64,000 nt of DNA from Argentina anserina (Eukaryota; Streptophyta; Magnoliopsida; Rosales; Rosaceae). The stretch's first letter is position 1; each line of letters starts with the position of its first letter. Location: NCBI RefSeq assembly GCF_933775445.1, contig NC_065872.1, forward strand, positions 10,912,001 through 10,976,000, written 5' to 3'. The notes under the pieces were generated by a model. The model searched no databases, was not told the origin of the DNA, and was given only the letters and a program-made list of their open reading frames with translations. Of the stretch, positions 35,083-46,870 are shown in pieces. Both the position numbers and the translations under genes were made by a program.

Positions 35083-35496
35083 GTTGGGGGTAATCTTGTT
35101 ACATGGAAGAGTAAGAAACAAAAGGTGGTAGCTCGATCTAGTGCTGAAGCAGAGTACGGAGGTATGACTCAGGGAGTATGTGAATTGTTATGGCTTAGAA
35201 ACTTGCTACAAGATTTGGGTATTAAGCCTAAATGTACGGTGCAGCTGTACTGTGACAACAAAGCAGCTATTGATATTTCACAGAATTCTGTGCAACATGA
35301 TCGTACAAAACATGTGGAGGTTGATCGTCATTTTATAAAGGAAAAACTAGATGCGAAGATTATTAGTTTTCCTTTTGTTCCTACAGAAGAACAACTTGCC
35401 AATATGCTCACAAAATGAATATCTAAGAAAAATGTTTTTATGACTCACTTGGCAAGTTGGGCATGGTTGATATGTATGCGCCAACTTAAGGGGGAG

Positions 35497-35695
35497 TATG
35501 AACATGAATCACGGGTAATGGAGCACTAACGGGTAGTGGAGCACCATGATAGTGGAGCACCATGATAGTGGAGCACTATGAGTAGTGGAGAAATCTTTAT
35601 AGATGCATATATAGAGATGATTGTTGTATGTGATTAAGTAAGATAGTGTAATATACAAGTCTATTTAGCCTGCACACAAAAGGCTTAGTGGAGTT
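35497..35695 (+). repeat. Partial copia 3' LTR with a short minisatellite
   Basis: It follows the polypurine tract and begins tatgaacatgaatcacgg. At 35510-35590 it has four to five copies of a 15-20-bp unit based on gatagtggagcaccat. The end of the LTR is not certain. Confidence 0.5.
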
Positions 35696-35699
35696 ATTA

Positions 35700-35985
35700 G
35701 AACAACTCCACCTACACAGAAGCAACATGCGGACAAGGGAGTCCATTTCGGAGAACCAAGGTAAGGGAAGGTGGGGGAGTCTCCGACCAGCTGTGGAGAC
35801 CCACCTTCCTACTTCCAAGCTGAGCAGCAGCATGAGCACTGTGATTAGCTTCTCTAGGAGACCATTGCCAATTGACATTTTTGAGAAAAAAGAGCACCTC
35901 CATTTGATCTCATCCAACACCAGGGAAGTTCTCCAATTTCTGTATTTGCATGCAATTGGAAGTTGTAGATCTTTCACGATGGTTA
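35700..35985 (-). pseudogene. RNase H-like (RVT_3) domain fragment
   Basis: The - strand translation gives NVNWQWSPREANHSAHAAAQ, then a tail with PPPSLTLVLRNGLPCPH. This matches the C-terminal end of plant RNase H-like (RVT_3) domains that derive from LINE elements. The N-terminal catalytic part is out of frame or missing. It directly abuts the copia LTR. Confidence 0.65.
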
Positions 35986-35989
35986 AGGA

Positions 35990-36844
35990 GTCAGATCTTA
36001 ATTAACACTTCTGATTGTTTTAGGGAGGTGAAATTAACACTCCTCATTTTACAATCCACGTTCCTCATTTTATTTTCTTTTCTCATCTCCATTTCTTCAC
36101 AAATCAGTGAAATCACTAGTTGGTTCATGAGCTTGATTCATAATCCAAAATTAATTATTTTTTCTTCTTCTTTGATTATGAATCTTTTTTTTTTCACAAA
36201 CAGAGGAAAATAATTCAAATTACTTGTTCTTCAACAACCAATAATTGTGTATTCAATTGATCTTTCATCACCTTAACCTTGTTTTTTGAAGAATTCTGGT
36301 CATACCTTTTCTTATAGTTACATGACCAGTTCATTCTATATCTATGAATTTCAATCAGAACAGTTTTTTTGTTAATCAGATAAACTATTCGAATGTCACT
36401 ACTAGTCTGTTTTTCACGCGTCCAACTCACTATGCTACTTACGAGCAAGAGACTATACCACTAGATTTAGTGGATAAATTAGACTGCACCATTGTCAAAA
36501 TTGAAATTCGAACGTACGTGCATCAACAGTTAAAGGGGTTGGCATATTTTGCATAAAAGATGTGCCTTCCTTTTATGTGGGGGTTAAACGCGTGACAAGA
36601 GAAGTGCCGAACCATTACTGGCATGTTGGTGTGGCATTCTGATAGTGACTAGAATAACATGTACTCTTAACGATGCTTGGAAACTTCACGGAGATCTTCC
36701 AAAGGTTTTGATACATCATAAGCACCTGCTCTTAACACAGTTTGGTTACAAATCCGCTAATTTTACATCAAGTTAAATTGCCATAAAGAATACTAGGCCA
36801 TGCTCCTTGTTGATGCAAGCAAATTTACCACGTTCTATTTTCAA
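35990..36844. other. 3' flank of the SVP-like gene, no gene seen
   Basis: AT-rich with short frames only. The right end probably includes the SVP-like 3' UTR. Confidence 0.4.
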
Positions 36845-37329
36845 TCAGCCAGAATAAGGAAGCCTGCACAATCAAAAACCAATAGAGACTGATAAAGAAA
36901 TCTGGGCAGTACCGTGCACGTCCAATATAAAGTCCTCAAAAGTTATAATCATAGCAAAAAAAATAAAATTCTCAATGTGAATCACAGCTATACAGGAAAC
37001 TGAATCCATTTATATTTTTTTCAAAATTTTGGCTCTCCACTATTCAATGTATGCATCATATATATTATATAATTTAAACTTACCCCAACTTGAGAGACGT
37101 ATCTGAGCTATCATAATCTTGAGTAGAATTATTAGAGTTGCAGAGATTGGTTACAGACTCAGATGACTGCCCCTCCTCCGGAAACCAGCAATTCTCTAAA
37201 TCAGCATGAACTTGCCTCCGTCCACCATCAGTTCCTTCCACCACCTTCAGCAAAGCATATCAAGCTATTAGCAACTAAGGAACCATAGCATAACTTACAT
37301 GAAATATATATATATATATATATATATAT

Positions 37330-37360
<31 letters not shown>

Positions 37361-39607
37361 TATATAGAGAGAGAGAGAGAGAGAGAGTACTTGCTGTCTT
37401 AATCGTTCATTTTCCTCAATCAAATGGATGGCCTGCACGTTTTCATAATTTAGAATTTGACGAACAACTAATGACAAGAAACAGCAATTATCTTAATAAT
37501 CAATTAATTTGTAAGTAATGTTTTAAAGTTCCTTCAAAAATATTTATCCCATATATATGTGTTAACTTCAAATAATGCAAAATTTTAATTCAAGCTCAGG
37601 AATTCTAGTCTAAATAAAAGTGTCTTACATTTTTTTGAAGCTCGGTGATCTCTCTCATTATTTTCTCTCCCTGAAAATTTACAAGAACGCCATTAGCTAT
37701 AACAAATAGAGCAAAGCCAAAAACACGTCTCAAAAGTTTGCCAAAGAATATGCTAAAGAGATCAAATTTCTGCTAACATTATTCATCAGAAGATGTCATA
37801 ATTGCTAAAACAAGTAACAGAACGTTCATTATACCAAATAATGATGAAAAATACATTCACTTCATATGATCCGCTTATATCAACTAAAAGTGTGATCCCT
37901 GTTCAGAAGATGTATATAGCAATAGAATGACCTTTTTTTCATTCACGCGGCCCAATCCAGATTCAAGGGACTTCTCCAGCTGTTGCAGTTCTTCCAAATT
38001 CAATCCATGAAGTTCTTCTCCCCTCATCTGCCTGTATGATTAATTATTAAATATTTAAATTACTAACTATATGCAGCTAATTATTATCTAAAATCAGGAC
38101 ATAAAATCTACCTCAGTTGATGGCTTTTTGCTGCTATTTCCTTGCTCAACCTGGAGTAGTTGCTGTTCTCCACTAGCTATACATTATAAATTATAATTTC
38201 TTACAAGTAAATTGATGACAGATATGGAAAGTAGCAGAACAACACGCAGTTATAGTAATGCAAGACATACTCAGGTGCTTGTTAATTTGAATTATTGATC
38301 CATCCGTACACCATACTAAGCAAAATAAATGTATAATCAGTTTCTTGGAGTCAATTGTTTTCTCTCCTAGTCAAACACCAAACCATACAGAAAATAATTT
38401 AAATAACTCAACAAGTACTGAAAACAAAGATTGCAACAAAACTTATCCAAAAACTATATAGGCAAACTACTTTGAAGAGTGTACTATAATCACAAAAAGT
38501 CCTGATCGATAATATGTTCACAAACTTGTTGCATATGTAGCACTTTATCGAAACCCAGATATGATGGCATCGATCAAACTTGTCAACAATCCAGTTAACG
38601 AGACACCTGACCTGACCCATTATACCGTATTCATATCGATTGGTAACAACAAAAAATAAATAATCATTTGTTGTATTATACCATATTCATAACAATTGGC
38701 AACATCATATTATAATGCTATTGTTGGCTTAATTCTTTATAAAAAAGCTATGAAAATTGAAAAGTACCAACCTGTAACTCAAGAGATGGTTGCTCTAGTT
38801 TGCCGAGATTTTTGGAATGCAGGCGATGCCTTTCTAAGATTTCCTTCATGCTTCAATAAATAATAGCAATATATGTCACTGGCTGGCTAAAAGATTCAAC
38901 CAATTGTAAAAATTAATATTCAAAAAAAATAAAATAAAAAAAGGACAGAAAACAGCAGGATATGAAGATGTTTCCTAATTGATAAAAACTTGTCAAACTG
39001 TTTACCATAACTTATCTCTTTTTAATTTATTTCAGTGGTATGTACGATATTCAAAGAATAATAATCAACAACTTTAGTTTGCATGAACTTCCAGATTTTA
39101 TTACAGTTTTGTACTTTCATAACACAATTCTTTAAATTTCTAGAGAGAAATATCAAAATGAAAAACTTAATTAGTGGTACCAAGTAAACATGATTTTCTC
39201 ATTTGATAGGAAAAATGCCACCCACCGGCTCCTACTATGATGACTATGATTATTTTCCATAGAAGTTAACTCGTAGTGTTTTTTTACCCATACAAATGAA
39301 AAAAAAATTGCTTCTTGTCAATGGAAGAAAGGGGAATGGAATACAATTTCCTTTCCATCATGGTTTATCAAACTGGTTGGTCCTAGCTCATTTCCATTAA
39401 AACCCATGGTCAAGTTCGTTCTAATTAACACATACAAAACAAAAGCCGAAATGACATTAGCCACAAAGAAAACCATAACCAAATGACCAAAAAACAAGGT
39501 GGAATCAAAACACTCCCCAACTAACTCTCAGTTTAGTTTGTTTGTGACTCCCAGTTCAGGTTACATGACTTTAGGTTTGTGTGTGTCAATCAGTTGGTTG
39601 GTGTGTG

Positions 39608-39649
<42 letters not shown>

Positions 39650-40071
39650 TACATGAGCAGTATACAACATGAATGAACTATCAAGCTACTTGAGACTATA
39701 ATAAGAAAGACTAGCACTAGTTCAAGCTATTAATTATAGCAGTAGTGATTAGACCCAGGATCGAGAATATCACTTACGGTACATATTCACGAGAAACTTA
39801 TTTAAAGAGATCCATCAGTACCAAAACAAAAGCAAAATCCAGGCACAAAAGCCTGAGAGAGAGAGAGAGGGAGGGAGGGAGGGAGAGACCTTGAGCTAGC
39901 ATATTCAAAGAGCTTTCCGGTTGATGAGAAGATGATAAGAGCAATATCTGCATCACAGAGAACCGAGAGCTCCTCAGCCTTCTTCAAAAGCCCTCTTCTC
40001 CTCTTTGAAAACGTCACCTGCCTGGCCGTGGCGTTGTCGATCTTCCTGATCTGAATCTTGTCCCGAGCCAT
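36845..40071 (-). CDS. SVP: MADS-box transcription factor, SVP/StMADS11 clade
   Basis: Eight exons on the - strand: 39890-40071, 38772-38850, 38112-38176, 37932-38031, 37629-37670, 37391-37432, 37084-37244 and 36845-36863. The sizes are 182, 79, 65, 100, 42, 42, 161 and 19 nt, total 690 nt (229 aa), the canonical type II MIKC pattern. The MADS domain is [20 protein letters not shown] to [13 protein letters not shown]. The K domain spans about residues 85-170 ([30 protein letters not shown]). The C-terminus has SSDTSLKLG and, on the last 19-nt exon, LPYSG, the SVP end. SVP proteins bind CArG boxes and repress flowering through FT and SOC1; paralogues in this clade control bud dormancy or pedicel abscission. 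If the last splice is skipped, a TAA follows the G of KLG at once, so a variant lacking LPYSG is possible. Confidence 0.95.
37303..37389. repeat. Compound microsatellite (AT)n(TTTA)n(GA)n in SVP intron 6
   Basis: A run of AT (to about 37329), then about eight TTTA units (to about 37362), then GA (about 37366-37387). It begins right at the 5' splice site of exon 6, so the intron reads GTACTCTCTCTC on the gene's strand. Confidence 0.9.
39611..39646. repeat. (GA)n microsatellite in SVP intron 1
   Basis: About 18 uninterrupted GA units. A second GA/GGGA-rich stretch (39855-39888) lies directly after the exon 1 donor site. Confidence 0.9.
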
Positions 40072-41452
40072 CGCCCAAATTCTCGATCTTCTTATCCCAC
40101 TTTATCCTTATTCTTAAAAAAAAAAAACAAATCCATATGATGAGAATTATGATGAATATGTGAGCAACCTACCTTTTATGGAAATTTGGATATCTCAGTC
40201 AGGGAATAAACCAGCGTATAATCAACGAATACTAACCAGAAAAGGCAAAGAATTTGTTGTTATTGATTTGAAAATTAGGCTAATAAGAGAGCGACAAGTC
40301 CAGTGGGCGCATTTTGCCAAATTTAGCCAAAAATCTTGGGGAAACCCTAAAAATGGAAGTTCCTTTCTCAGAGAAATAAACATAAAAAAAAAAAGAGAGA
40401 GAGACCATCTTAGATTTTCTACCACCAAGAACGATGAATATAATGAAGAAAGAAGAACCAATTTTTTTTTTCTCTCGATGGAAATACAAGAAGAATCAAT
40501 TGGAGCGCATGGACAGAAGAGATTAGCTGAAAACACTTGATGCTGTCTTTAAAATATAGCTTCTTCTTCGCTTAACTCACCACTGTTGGAGGTTTAGTGT
40601 TGGTTTCGGTGCTCTATGTCTGTGTTGGATTGGAGAAAAAACTCGAAAGCCACCAACGAGGATAGAGATGAGAGGAGGGGGAAGAGAGAGAGAACGGCTT
40701 TGGAAGCGTGAAAAATGAAGGGGAATGTCTTTTTATGGGAAGCAAACTACTTAAAATTGTTTGGCCTTTTAGTTACAGTATTGCCAGTATGGTGAGTGAA
40801 AACTCATATGTAGTTAATGGTCCAAGCAGATGAGGTATTATGTGTCCTAATTACAATTAGGTCTCTACGACCTAGGTTTTCTTTTCCCTTCTTTTATCAA
40901 TCAAGGACAAAGTGTACCAACTCTAACGTACAGTCACTTATTATCTTGGTCAGGTATTGGTCCCTTTTACTCGAGATCATATTTTATTTGTATTGTCGTT
41001 TTGGTGATTGATTTTTTCTCTATCACTTTCCTTTTCCATGTATATTCTTTCTTATGTACAATACAATAAGCGTTAAACATAAATTAGAACGGCGCAAGCA
41101 CAGAAAGTCAGAAACTGGGACTGTTGACTTAACCAAATAGAGTGACTAGGCCAATCATGACCAGCGCTTGATTAATTATCTGATACAAAATTTTACCTCA
41201 CAAAATTTACCTCACAAAAATTCAATCTGATACAAACTGGATTGGTCTGTATGTTGCACTCTCATTTACCCTCCAATCGAGCTCTCATTACTTCTAAATT
41301 ATTATCTCCCTTGTGGGTATGTAGTCAGTTTAGATGATTCTTTCACGTTGTAGCTACATCTATATGACTATATCATTGTGGTTTCATCTATATAACTATA
41401 TCATTGTGGTTCTTTATTAAAAATGAAGCGTCATGAAATGTAGTGTGGGGAC
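40072..41452 (-). promoter_or_regulatory. 5' UTR and promoter side of the SVP-like gene
   Basis: About 1.38 kb without a gene. Short frames at 40160-40540 on both strands are not supported. The poly-A run at about 40118 and the GA-rich patches at 40398 and 40680 are the visible features. A CArG-like ctttttatgg occurs at about 40730 (one base off consensus), too weak to call a site. Confidence 0.4.
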
Positions 41453-41964
41453 TTATATCTAATAACCCGATTTTTCAGGACAATGTTTGGATTGTTTAAT
41501 TTATGTTAAGTGGTGAAATTCATTAAAATGAAATTTGAATCGCTTGCAAAATTACGAAACTCGAACGGAAACGTTTCGGAACGTTTAGTTAGTAAAAAAC
41601 GTTACATTTTCGCAACGTATATATCGACTTTTACTCCGTCGATTGTTTGTGAAAACTTCCTTCATAAAAGTTATAGAGCTCGTCGATACGAGTACATGGA
41701 CATGTGACGCGTTCGAATCGGACGGCGGACGCGAAAGTTATTAATATCGGAAGTTCGTTCCGATTTTGGAAACTAGTATAAATAGAAAATTTTTGGGATT
41801 AGGGTTTCCATTTCTAGAAACCCTTCACCCGCCCCCCTTCACTTCTCTCTCCCCCTTCGCGATTTCTCCCCGAGCTCTCTCACCCTCCGAAAACTCCCCA
41901 CCGGCGATCTCGCCGTCCAGCCCACCGTGACGAACACCGCCCTTTCCAATCGCGTCGCACAAAC

Positions 41965-44572
41965 TGTAATAACCCGAATTTTTAGAAACTAAATGTCGAG
42001 TATTTTCAAAGTGTTAAACTTGTGAAATTAATTCAAGACGACAATTGGAGGTTTGCGACATTTCGAAACGTTCTCGGATCGTTTAATTAGAAAACGTAAC
42101 GTTACCGCAACGTATAGATCGACTTTTATTCCGTCGCTCGGTTGTGAAAACTTCCTTCACGAAAGTCGTAGAGCTCATCGATACGAATTCGTGGACATGT
42201 CATGCGTTCGAATCGAACGTCGGACGCGAAAGTTATTAACGTCGGAAGTTCGTTTCCGATTTTGGAAATAGTATAAAAGGAAGGAGAAGAGATTAAAAAT
42301 CAGAAAATCAGATTTTTTCTAAAAATCAGCTCGGGTACTGTTCACCCGACCCAAAAAACCTTCTCCGGCCGATTTCTCCACCATCCGACGTCGCCTCGTG
42401 TCGTGCCACCTATCAGACTGACGGGCTCGACGAGCTCCATCTTTAGGGCTACGCCTTGCACTCCGGCGACAACCACACACGGTGTAGCAACCGCCGGAAG
42501 TTACTGCTGTGGCGGCGCCGCCTCCTCCGGCCACCATGGCTCGAGATTCTTGGGGGGTTTTGCTTGTCTCAGTCCCAGCAACATTCCCACAAAAGGAATC
42601 GAGCCAAATCGAAGTGTAAGTACCCGAATCAAAATTTCAATTTCTAAGGTTTGTGAATAGTGCCGATTTTATGTTCTTCGTTGTTTGGACTGTTTGGACT
42701 GTTTAGACTCGGATTTAGACCTTGGTGTCAACTAGGAAGTTGTTGGAAATGTTGTTTAAGTTGTGGTGGTGAAATTTGGTGATGATTGGTGGCGGTCGGT
42801 GAACAGAAACGCCGAGTGAATAGTGACTGTGAATAGTATGCCGAGTGAATAATGACTGTGAATAGTAACTCTGCATGAATAGTGATCTGTAACAATAACT
42901 GTGAATAGTGATCTGTAACAGTAAAATGTGAATAGTGATCTGTAACAGTAAATGTGAACAGTGCGTGGTAAAAACAGTACTATGAACAGTGTTTTGGTAA
43001 AACAGTAACTGTGAACAGTGGTTTAGTAAAAACAGTGATTAGTAACATGAACAGAGTTACGTGAACAATGTTTTATAAACAACATTTAGCTGTGCTGAAC
43101 TCGTCACCTGATATTTTAAGTATCATTTTCTAAGCATTTATCGTGCTATTAGGTGACTGACGAAACGAGTGAGGAAATTACTTTCAGGGTCGTGGAAGTT
43201 ACACGCAGGAAAGAATGTGAGTAAAATCTCACTTATTTACGAATCTACCCTTGCGGTGATTCAAGATTTTGCAAGAGTTTTTAATATTGAATTACGACAC
43301 GTATACAATATAGTGGATTACATATATATCGTATAAATGGTAATAAGTACATATATATATAGTTTGCTATATTATATACTGTTATGAATTCATTAGAATT
43401 GGTCATTTCGAATGACGAGAATTAAATATTGAGCATGTGATTTGATTTTTGTACAATATGAGGTGTGATTATTGTACGTGGTTTTAACATGAGTTTGTTA
43501 AAATGTTTTGTCTTCGGACGAGTTTTGTCTTCGGACGAGTTTTTGTCTTCGGACGTGTTTATGAAATATGACATGTATATGATATAATGGATTATATATA
43601 TATTGTATAAATGGTAAATATGTACATATATATATTTTGCTATATAATATACTGTTATGATTTAATCGTGATTTATGTCATTTCGATGACGAGATTTATA
43701 TATCGAGCATGTGATTTTGATTTGTACAATATGATGTGAGATTATTGTACGTGATTTTAACATTGAGATTGTTAAAATGTTGATTTGTCTTCGGACGTGA
43801 TTTGGTACAATATGATGTGAGATTATTGTACGTGTTTGGCAAGTCAGAACCTAGCCTTTGGCCGGGCGAAAGTTACGATACAGTTAGAGCTCTAGTCTGT
43901 CTGCCATAGTACTGCATGTGAGGTAACGGGTGGTTATCTGCTCATGGGTACTCAGATTGTTTTGGATGTTGGGTAGCGGGTGGCTATCCAATATCGGCGG
44001 TGTATTACGAGAGGGGTAACAGATGTGTACCAGCGTTCTTGGTACCCGTATTATAAATGCATTTGGGTAACCATAAGGGTTACTTAATTTCTCATGAGCA
44101 GATGGGCCGTCCATTGACTCATGAGTGCATTTATATTTGTTTGATTTGTGGAATTTCGTATATATATTAATATGCGAGTTATATTTTCATTTTACTCATA
44201 CGAGCTGTAAACCTTACCGGGTTTGTGTTTACAATCCCGGTGCACCAATTCGATGGTGTAGTGGATAACTCCGCAGGTGTGGATTAGCGGGAATTGACGG
44301 ACCGCTCAGAGGACTTGAAGTTATTTATCTCCAGCTTGTGTGAGGATTTTGTGTGACTATCTTATGAGGTTGTTGTGAGGATCATACATTTCCAATTGTT
44401 ATAATGTTGAATTATAATTTGGTTTGTAATAATCGGTTTGAATGAGTTGTATTTTGAACTCAGAGATGATCCGCTGTGGCATTTTAAATGATTTCGATTT
44501 CATCGAGATTGTTTGGTGTTTAACGACTTTGAAATTTTGAGTTTTTATGCTCAGAATTTCGGGGTCGTTACA
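41965..44572 (+). mobile_element. Solo LTR E2 (same family), nested in E1
   Basis: TGTAATAACCCG at the left and GGTCGTTACA at the right, 2608 bp, with the perfect 5-bp duplication caaac (41960-41964 and 44573-44577). A TATA box is at 42272-42278. It contains a minisatellite of GTGAATAGTGATCTGTAACA-like units (about 42820-43080), three TTTTGTCTTCGGACG units near 43510-43556 and the block cctagcctttggccgggcg near 43850. The same blocks occur in E1 and E3. Confidence 0.88.
42790..43085. repeat. Minisatellite of GTGAATAGT / GTGAACAGT units in E2
   Basis: Degenerate units of about 15-22 bp with a gtgaa(t/c)agt core. Shorter versions occur in E1 (about 47040-47065) and E3 (about 49490-49535). Confidence 0.8.
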
Positions 44573-45168
44573 CAAACTCCCTCTACAAACCCCGAGGTCG
44601 ACGCATCTCCTCACGACGTCGTGAGCCTCCGCTCTCCAACCGAGGCCGCAAGCTTCATCGCCACCATCGAGCACCACCTCGGCGACGCAAGGGCACGGAG
44701 GATAGCATCACGACGCCGATCCTCGCCCTTGGAGCCTTCTGCTATCGACTCAGGGGCAAAACCGCACGATTTCAGTCCACCCCGAGGAATCGAAGCACCA
44801 CCGACGGTCCAAGCTTCTCCGGTGCTAAATCGAAGTTCTAAACTTCAATTAAGGTATGATTTGATGAAATTGATGGGTTGGTTGTGATTTTTGTTGGATT
44901 TTGAATGGATTGGAGGCAGATCGGAGGAGGTGAGGAGAGTGAGGTTACCGCCGCCTTAGGCGGCGCGTGTGAGAGCGTGAGGCAGTGTGGGGGTGGCCTT
45001 GGGCCGTGCAGGGTGGAGGAGGAAGAGAAAGGAGGGAAATAGGGCGGCGGTGGCATGCTACGCACCGGCTTAGGCTCGGCGCGTGTACCCCACGCGCTGC
45101 CACAGTGAGTGGCGCGTGAGCGCCACGCGCGGCCTGCCGGAGGTGCCGCGTGCACCCCACGCGCCGCC

Positions 45169-46718
45169 TGATAGAGCGTTGGTTAAAACGTCTATAATAA
45201 ACCCTGTAAAACATCATCGTTAGTATAGAATAAGAAGGGATCGTTCTTTCCGGGGAATTGAAGGGAACTCTAAACTTTTAGTGTTAACAAATAATGGGGG
45301 TTTGAGATTGATTATTAACTACTAAAATAAAACCTAAATTACTATTTACATGATCGACTTCTCTTTAATAAACTTAAACCAAATTTACCATTACACCACA
45401 TAATTACAAGTTCGAACCTATCATGCATTCTAATTCGACCAATTACATACTTTTTAGACACCAATACAATTAGAGCCTTAGGGGATCATCTAATCATGCA
45501 AGATTTCAATTAACATTTAGATTGACTTAGGGCCTAATCTAAATTTGCATGCAATCGAATTCAATAACACTTAGAGTAGAAATCAAACAAGATTACATTT
45601 AAGCACCAAATCTTTGTTGGAGACATATTTCATGTGTGGCGTCACCCACCATGGTTTCACATGCAAATTTCCAGAATTTTTACCACTTTTAATCAACACA
45701 AACCGAACCTACTTAGGGCATGATTCGATTTGTGTTAATATGGTTGATGAATCTAGCACTCAAACACAATCTTAGGGATTGCATCCAACCACTAAATTCA
45801 TATGCACATATCTGAAAATTATCTAAAAGTATGAGAAAGATGATTAGAACACAACAATAGAAATACAAACTCATTAATTATAGAAAACCATCAATTCGGC
45901 AAAGATCCAAAAATCCAATAAAACAATCTGAAAATTTCGATTCTTAATACAAAACAATAATCCCACACAAACATCATACTACAATCTTCATAGACAAAGT
46001 ATTGTAAAAAAATCAAAAACAAACAAACCCACGGAGAAGAGTTGCGAGAATCACACGTTGTAGGAACCCTGGAGGTGTGTCTTCAATAGTGAAACTCGGT
46101 GGAGATGATGATAGTTTTGGGGTGGACGGCTTGGCTAATTTGTGAGGGAAATTTATGGTGGTGTTTTAGTAGAGTTTTGGCTCTTGAATGCTAATGAGAA
46201 GTGATGATATTTAAGAGGTGAAGCCATGTATATATAGAGGAAAGATGGAGGGTTTGAATTTGATTCTTTCTTTCTATAATAATGTCATGCTTTAATCCCT
46301 TAAATCATGGAAAGTTTTATTCCCTAAAACATGTCATGCTTTAATCCCTAAAACATGCCATGCTTTAATCCCTAAAACATACCATATTTTATGCCTTTAA
46401 TGATCATCTTCTATTTAATTGTTGCATGACTTGGCTCCATCTTTTTTTCTTTAATTATCTCTTCAATCCAATCTGAAAATAAGAAAATAAAATCATAAGT
46501 AAGAGATAATTAGTTTCAAAACATAACAAGGATTCCTAGTCAAACTAGGACTCTAGACCAATTATACGTTTTTAACTCATGTAAGCACAAAAATACATCC
46601 AATACCGCCCAAAACTCTTATTACGACTCGATGACTCAATAGTACAACAATAAGGGCTAAGCAAAATACAAATTGAGGTAAAAACATGTTAAGAACGTCG
46701 CACAAAATGCTCCTATCA
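45169..46718. mobile_element. Solo LTR of a second family, nested in E1
   Basis: 1550 bp with ends TGATAG...CTATCA and the perfect 5-bp duplication ccgcc (45164-45168 and 46719-46723). Removing it restores collinearity with E3 around ccccacgcgccRcc. It has no coding region. A short internal repeat, aatccctaaaacatRccatg, occurs about three times near 46320-46390. Confidence 0.88.
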
Positions 46719-46769
46719 CCGCCACGTGCGGCGGCGTGAACAGTGTTTCCGGAATGATAATTTTGTAAT

Positions 46770-46870
46770 TTATTTACGTACGGTAAATGTAAATGTAAAT
46801 TTTCTTTACGTACGGTAAATGTAAATTTTATTTACGTACGGTAATTGTAAATGTAAATTACTTTTTAGTA
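46770..46870. repeat. Short tandem repeat of tacgtacggtaaatgtaaat units in E1
   Basis: Three to four copies of a 20-30-bp unit. The homologous array in E3 is at about 49208-49325 with a different copy number. Confidence 0.8.

Larger units (their letters stand above)
33340..35418 (+). pseudogene. Copia reverse transcriptase and RNase H, interrupted by an insertion
   Basis: The RT domain runs from about FVNQISTVSVPNKVQ (33340) to TSGYFTFVGG (34503). It includes ARLVAKGFTQTYGIDYDETF, QFDVKNAFLHGELTEEVYM, KSLYGLKQSPRAWF and the active-site YVDDM near 33943. Two early stops, TGA at about 33448 and TAG at about 33498, both replace the Trp expected in NTWELV and CRWVF. After a 579-bp insertion, RNase H resumes with KSKKQKVVARSSAEAEYGGM (from about 35107), LYCDNKAAIDI and TKHVEVDRHFIKE and ends TEEQLANMLTK with TGA at 35416. 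Excluding the insertion and two stops, the frame is largely intact. Confidence 0.9.
33275..35695 (+). mobile_element. Truncated Ty1/copia retrotransposon
   Basis: It keeps the C-terminal half of pol (33340-35418, split by a hAT-like element) and part of a 3' LTR that begins after the polypurine tract ttaagggggag (35486-35496). No gag, protease or integrase is present and there is no full 5' LTR. A 26-bp near-perfect direct repeat (tagcctgcacRcaaaaggct core) flanks the unit at 33275-33300 and 35666-35691. A second oddity is a 21-bp patch at 33306-33326 identical to 34266-34286 inside its own RT. Confidence 0.85.

Noticed and set aside
40725..40745. CArG-like box in the SVP promoter
   Set aside because: One base off consensus and such AT-rich matches are frequent by chance here.
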